From positions 485,959 to 549,958 of the forward strand of contig JACKOY010000001.1 of NCBI GenBank assembly GCA_024233935.1: 64,000 nt of DNA, written 5' to 3'. Positions 60,544-64,000 of this stretch are shown piece by piece; within the stretch, counting starts at the first letter, position 1; each line of letters opens with the position of its first letter. Under the pieces are notes generated by a model, which was not told the DNA's origin, made no database searches, and saw only the letters and a list, made by a program, of their open reading frames with translations. The translations under genes were made by a program, and so were the position numbers. Origin of the DNA: Spirochaetales bacterium. GTDB lineage: Bacteria > Spirochaetota > Leptospiria > Leptospirales > Leptonemataceae.

Positions 60544-60759
60544 CCTGGACGGAGCACGCCTCCATCAGTAGTTGTGCTTGTTAGACGACTGATCCGACCA
60601 GACCACCGTAGCGCAACGGTTCGAGCGCGCACGTACTGTGATGTGTACTCTTTGAGTCGCTCCATGTTCGATGAAGCCCTCGAACGATACCCCGACTTTC
60701 GCAAAGAGATCGAAAGAACGATCGCCCGCCGCCAGAAGGGAGAAAACAAAATCCAATGA
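60544..60759 (+). pseudogene. Remnant of a cyclic-nucleotide-gated ion channel (C-terminal end of CNB domain)
   Basis: The open frame from 60544 encodes SATVRARTYCDVYSLSR, then MFDEALERYPDFRKEIE, which matches the end of the cyclic-nucleotide-binding domain of CNG/HCN-like channels (canonical R.ASVRALTYCDLF.L). The upstream part of the domain and the channel pore are missing: a TGA at 60541-60543 closes the frame, and I find no matching residues in the other frames of 60375-60543. The likely nature is a decayed gene end. The stop (TGA 60757-60759) overlaps the next ATG at 60756, suggesting an old operon. Confidence 0.7.
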
Positions 60760-61364
60760 GTATCCCTGAAAATCCGTACGCCGCCGGGCACGAACAGGGC
60801 AAGGTCCAAACCGGCGACCAGTCCCCCCTGGATCTTCCCTTTGAGATCGAATACGATGTCCGTGACGAAGACGTGCTGCAATTCAGCGCCCGTCAGATGA
60901 AAAGAGGCTACATCGTAAGACGCAGCCTGCTCTTGTTCGGTTTGCTTCTGATTCTGGTGTTCGTTCTCTGGACTCAGGTCGCGCGCCATCGCACGCCGGC
61001 CGGCCTTTTGATTCCGCTGGGCGCCTGTGTACTGTTTGCATTGTTCTATCCATCCTACCTGCGTCTTATCGCCCGGCGGGCTACCCGGCGTTCCATGAAT
61101 GAGAATCCGCGCATCGGCTGGACCGGTCGGCACCGGTTGGTTGTGGAACGGGAGTGGATTGAGCGCTCGACCGAAAACGTGCAGATCCGCCTGCGTTGGG
61201 CAGCTGTTCTTCGTGTAGAAAAGCTGGAACAGGTCCTCTACGTGCATCTGAGTTCCTGGAGCGCCCTTGTCATTCCGGCCCACGCCTTTCGATCGGCGTC
61301 GCTTTATGAACAGTTCGCGAACACCCTGGAACAGTTGCATCGTGAGGCTTCCGGCCTCGCCTGA
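60756..61364 (+). CDS. YcxB-like family membrane protein
   Basis: 202 residues with a soluble N-terminal strand region, two membrane helices (about 55-72 and 82-98) and a C-terminal domain with WTGRHRLVVEREWIERS, WAAVLRVEKLEQVLYVHLS, then VIPAHAFRSASLYEQFAN, the closing signature of YcxB-like proteins. Function unknown. Start ATG 60756 overlaps the end of the channel remnant by 4 bases. Confidence 0.75.
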   Translation: MSIPENPYAAGHEQGKVQTGDQSPLDLPFEIEYDVRDEDVLQFSARQMKRGYIVRRSLLLFGLLLILVFVLWTQVARHRTPAGLLIPLGACVLFALFYPSYLRLIARRATRRSMNENPRIGWTGRHRLVVEREWIERSTENVQIRLRWAAVLRVEKLEQVLYVHLSSWSALVIPAHAFRSASLYEQFANTLEQLHREASGLA

Positions 61365-61617
61365 CACGGTCAGAAACCGTTTCATTTTTGCCCGTTGTTG
61401 GATGGGTAATGCTTCGCGGCGGCGTCCTTCAAAGTTTCGACAGGTGAACGATGGCGTTTGCGTAAGTGGACCGCCATTGGTTCTGAATTTCAGACCGCAA
61501 CCGGACCGTCCGCGTTCAGCCGATGTTGCGCTCGAAAAAACCTAACTGTAACACAATAGTTGCAGTTCTCGCTTGAAATTGGCTTGTTGGCGTATAGCGC
61601 GGCCTGTGTTGATCCGT
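61365..61617. other. Intergenic region before the PhoX-like gene
   Basis: 253 bases. TTGCGC at about 61526 followed by TAACAC after 17 bases is a weak promoter match on the plus strand (3 of 6 matches in the -10). No hairpin or ORF of note. Confidence 0.3.
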
Positions 61618-63204
61618 ATGGCTCCGTCCTGGTCCCGCCGCAGGTTTTTGAAGTTCATGGGCCAGGGCGCGCTTGTTTCCGCTCTCGGTCCGGCTGCCGT
61701 GCGCTGTTCGGGCTCTTTGCCAGAGATCGGTCCCACGAACAGAGACGAGCTGGTGCTTGCGTCCGGTTTGCGCTATCGTGTGCTGGTCTGTGAAGGGGAT
61801 CGCATTTCCTCCGGGGCCCGTGGCGATTTGCGTTTTGGGTCCAACAACGACTTCATAGCCTTCTTTGCGGGGCCCGACGCCGACCGCGCCCTGCTCTGGG
61901 TCAATCATGAGATGCCCTGCGGCCTTTTTGACGGCGAGCGCGTATTCTGGATCCCTCGAACGCGAACCGAGTTCGAGCGATCACGGGCTTCGGTAGGTGG
62001 GAGTTGTATTGCCATTGAACGCGAATCGTCCGGGCAATGGTCGCTCGCCGCCAACTACGATCAGAACTTTCGGCTGGATGCGGCTTCACCAATAACTCTG
62101 AGCCGGCCTATCGGTGGCACCACAAAGGCGGAGGGCACCCTGGGAAATTGCGCAGGTGGTGTTACGCCCTGGGGTACGCTGCTTACCTGTGAAGAGAATC
62201 ATCTGTATTATTTCGGTGATACACGTTGGTCAGGTGGTCGACGCGAGGTCTTTTACGAACCGCGTGACCACAAGCGTCTGGATTGGCATCGGTTTCGTGC
62301 CAACAATCCCGATCACTACGGTTGGGTGGTCGAAGTGAATCTCGAAACCGGTGTCGCCCAAAAACAAATCGCTCTCGGTCGCTGCTTTCATGAGTGCGCC
62401 ACGGTGGCACCGGCCCGGGACCGTAGCGGCCGCGTCGCGGTCTACAGCGGCGACGACACGATCGGCGGCTGCATCTACAAATTTCTTTCAAGAGACGCAA
62501 ACAGTCTGGCGGAAGGGGAACTCTATGCTGCCAACACCCGGACCGGCCGTTGGGAGCTATTGGACGTGGCGCGTCCCGAGTTGCGCGAATTCAACACTCA
62601 GTTGAATGTGCTGATTCATGCCCGGCAGGCTGCCCTGCTCGCCGGCGCCACTCCTCAGGATCGTCCGGAAGACATTGAGCTCGATCCGTCTGACGGCAGC
62701 GTGTATATTTCGTTAACAAACAACACACGTCGTGAGCCACCCAACTATCACGGTTCCATCTTGAAGTTGATCGAAGCGGGAGGAGACCCGCTCGCGCTGC
62801 AATTCACCACGCGGACCTTCTTTACCGGCGGCGAAAAGTTCAGCTGTCCCGACAACATGGCTTTCGATCCCCGCGGCAATCTCTGGCTTGCCAGCGATAT
62901 TTCTGAGCACGATCGCGAGACCGCGCCCTACCAATCCTTTGGAAACAACGGCCTGTTCTACATTCCGCTTCATGGACCGGATTCGGGCGCCGTCTTTCAA
63001 ATGGGTTCCGCCCCGAACGATGCCGAGTTCACGGGCTTGCGTTTCGCGCCGGACGGTCGCACACTGTTTCTTTCCGTGCAGCATCCGGGAGCGCGTACGC
63101 GCTCCAAAAGCAATCCGACCAGCCGTTGGCCCGACGGAGATTTTCCACGGTCGGCCGTGGTCACCATCGGCGGGCCAACACTGGATGCTCTGGCCGCTGT
63201 GTGA
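61618..63204 (+). CDS. PhoX/DUF839-type Tat-exported protein
   Basis: 528 residues. The N-terminus is a twin-arginine signal: SRRRFLKFMGQG (residues about 6-17) followed by a hydrophobic core and AAVRCSG, possibly a lipobox. The body follows the PhoX/DUF839 layout: GSNNDFIAFF, WVNHEMPCG, then GTTKAEGTLGNCAGGVTPWG with the conserved cysteine, CEENHLYYFGD and ERHRFRANNPDHYGWVVE-like metal-site region. PhoX is a calcium- and iron-dependent alkaline phosphatase secreted by Tat. I take the ATG at 61618 over the TTG at 61573 because it puts RRxFLK at the start. Confidence 0.85.
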   Translation: MAPSWSRRRFLKFMGQGALVSALGPAAVRCSGSLPEIGPTNRDELVLASGLRYRVLVCEGDRISSGARGDLRFGSNNDFIAFFAGPDADRALLWVNHEMPCGLFDGERVFWIPRTRTEFERSRASVGGSCIAIERESSGQWSLAANYDQNFRLDAASPITLSRPIGGTTKAEGTLGNCAGGVTPWGTLLTCEENHLYYFGDTRWSGGRREVFYEPRDHKRLDWHRFRANNPDHYGWVVEVNLETGVAQKQIALGRCFHECATVAPARDRSGRVAVYSGDDTIGGCIYKFLSRDANSLAEGELYAANTRTGRWELLDVARPELREFNTQLNVLIHARQAALLAGATPQDRPEDIELDPSDGSVYISLTNNTRREPPNYHGSILKLIEAGGDPLALQFTTRTFFTGGEKFSCPDNMAFDPRGNLWLASDISEHDRETAPYQSFGNNGLFYIPLHGPDSGAVFQMGSAPNDAEFTGLRFAPDGRTLFLSVQHPGARTRSKSNPTSRWPDGDFPRSAVVTIGGPTLDALAAV

Positions 63205-63283
63205 CTTTATCCTGCGGGCGCAGACCCATGCTGAAGCCGTGAAACTGTTGCAATTTTCAAATAGCCGTATCACGCTTGCAAAT

Positions 63284-63985
63284 GTGAACCGTTTAGACCC
63301 GACCGTCCGGTTGCTTGCGTTTTTTTTGTCGCTGGCGTCGGCCGTAGCAGGGTTCGCGTCCTGTGCCAGCGCGCCCCGGTTGAGTCCGGAGCAATCCCTG
63401 GCGCGCCGCCTCACAAATAATCCCGACGACCTGCCGGCTCTGCGCGCCAGCGCGGACATTGCCCTTTATCGTGAGGATTTCGAGCGCGCCCGGGAGTTCT
63501 ACGTTCACGCGATCGAACTGGACGCCACCGACGCGGATACCTGGTTCAATCTGGGTCTTGCCTACGAAGGTCTGACTGCCTACGAGCAGGCCGGGAACGC
63601 GTACCGACAGTCTTTGCAGTTACGCCCGGACGATGGGCTGGCGCATGCCCGGGCCGGTCTTGCCTTTGCACGTCAGCAGAATTTCCAGCTCGCGCGCTTT
63701 CACTTTGAGCGTAGCCGGCAGCTCTTGCCGGAGCATCCTGACGCCCACTACAACTACGCTCACATCATAGCCGATCTTGGCGACACCGCCGGGGCTCTGC
63801 AGCTGTTCTCGGACTATATCGCTTTGAAACCCGACGATACCGATGCCATTGTCTGTCTGGCCGTTGTGAGCGCGCGTGCCGGAGAACGAACGCGCGCGCT
63901 CGAACTGTTTCAAAGCGCTTGCGAAAAGGGTGACCGGGACGCCTGCGATCGCGAAGGCCAGCTACGCGAGGGGAGTGAGCGATGA
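63284..63985 (+). CDS. TPR-repeat lipoprotein
   Basis: 233 residues from a GTG at 63284: a signal sequence VNRLDPTVRLLAFFLSLA ending FASC, a possible spirochaete lipobox, then about four tetratricopeptide repeats (ALRASADIALYREDFERAREFY, TWFNLGLAYEGLTAYEQAGNAY, AHARAGLAFARQQNFQ, HYNYAHIIADLGDTAGALQLF) and a final helix pair. TPRs mediate protein interactions, often in envelope assembly. The ATG of a further gene at 63982 overlaps its stop by 4 bases. The start codon choice is uncertain; a GTG fits the lipobox best. Confidence 0.75.
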   Translation: MNRLDPTVRLLAFFLSLASAVAGFASCASAPRLSPEQSLARRLTNNPDDLPALRASADIALYREDFERAREFYVHAIELDATDADTWFNLGLAYEGLTAYEQAGNAYRQSLQLRPDDGLAHARAGLAFARQQNFQLARFHFERSRQLLPEHPDAHYNYAHIIADLGDTAGALQLFSDYIALKPDDTDAIVCLAVVSARAGERTRALELFQSACEKGDRDACDREGQLREGSER

Positions 63986-64000
63986 ACGCGCGCCTCTGCG
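63982..64000 (+). CDS. Start of a gene cut by the window end
   Basis: ATG at 63982-63984 overlaps the stop of the TPR lipoprotein gene (ATGA). Only six codons (MNARLC) are visible before the end of the window. The overlap suggests coupling with the TPR gene. Confidence 0.4.

Noticed and set aside
60618..60626. GGTTCGA-type sequence resembling a tRNA T-loop
   Set aside because: It lies in the coding frame of the channel remnant and no acceptor or anticodon stem is present around it.
60459..61385. 308-codon minus-strand frame opposite the YcxB-like gene
   Set aside because: Shadow of the YcxB-like gene and the channel remnant.

Overview
The window looks like chromosomal DNA of a GC-rich member of the Leptospirales (class Leptospiria). 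The argument rests on a DUF1564-family protein (10413-10955), a family I know only from Leptospiraceae, two DUF1566-type lipoproteins, a nucleotide-transporter/HEAT/cyclic-nucleotide-binding fusion, a class III adenylate cyclase with a periplasmic sensor, and many signal peptides and loose spirochaete-type lipoboxes. By eye the GC content is well above that of Leptospira itself, so a Leptonema/Turneriella-like or uncultured relative is more likely; this is inference, not a placement. Coding density is high. I see no rRNA, tRNA, CRISPR array, phage or insertion sequence.

Layout. 1-8 kb: end of a secreted protein, the large NTT-like membrane protein with a C-terminal cyclic-nucleotide domain, a sterol-desaturase-type hydroxylase, an adenylate cyclase with an EF-hand-like loop in its sensor, and a crotonase. 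8-15 kb: an AI-2E-type exporter, then an agmatine deiminase, carboxynorspermidine decarboxylase, carboxynorspermidine dehydrogenase and an arginine-decarboxylase-like enzyme, which together suggest an arginine-to-spermidine (or norspermidine) route; the DUF1564 gene and a small ORF sit among them. 15-24 kb: nine minus-strand genes, almost all overlapping or abutting, running MFS-GPH transporter, coaD, RDD, SpoIIM-like, membrane protein, DUF4129, DUF4350, MoxR, DUF58. This gene set resembles the moxR2 locus of Mycobacterium tuberculosis.

24-37 kb: lipA; a five-gene block of envelope proteins bounded by two DUF1566 lipoproteins; a secreted protein whose stop codon lies in a seven-copy 17-bp tandem repeat; an AhpD-like protein; an M14 deacylase coupled to a glutamate-cysteine-ligase-like enzyme; PhzF and MaoC enzymes; a hydrolase; an NAD-dependent epimerase and a cysteine-rich secreted protein whose start codons overlap on opposite strands. 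37-49 kb: DUF1398, HtrA-type protease and rhomboid protease (divergent), two envelope proteins, GNAT and MATE, a GMC oxidoreductase with a ferredoxin-like cysteine motif next to a large membrane metallophosphoesterase, and an outer-membrane-barrel candidate.

49-64 kb: an orphan GHKL-ATPase-like protein, an NAPE-PLD-like lipoprotein hydrolase, a secreted esterase, an epimerase, an M20 amidohydrolase, then a plus-strand run of glycosyltransferase, metallophosphoesterase, polymerase-beta-type nucleotidyltransferase, an unknown protein and a DJ-1/PfpI protein. After two minus-strand genes comes a remnant of a cyclic-nucleotide-gated channel whose stop overlaps the start of a YcxB-like protein, then a Tat-exported PhoX-like protein and a TPR lipoprotein whose stop overlaps a gene leaving the window. 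The strongest candidates for something undescribed are the coupled metallophosphoesterase/nucleotidyltransferase pair, the ligase/deacylase pair, and the calcium-loop cyclase near a cyclic-nucleotide-binding transporter-like protein.
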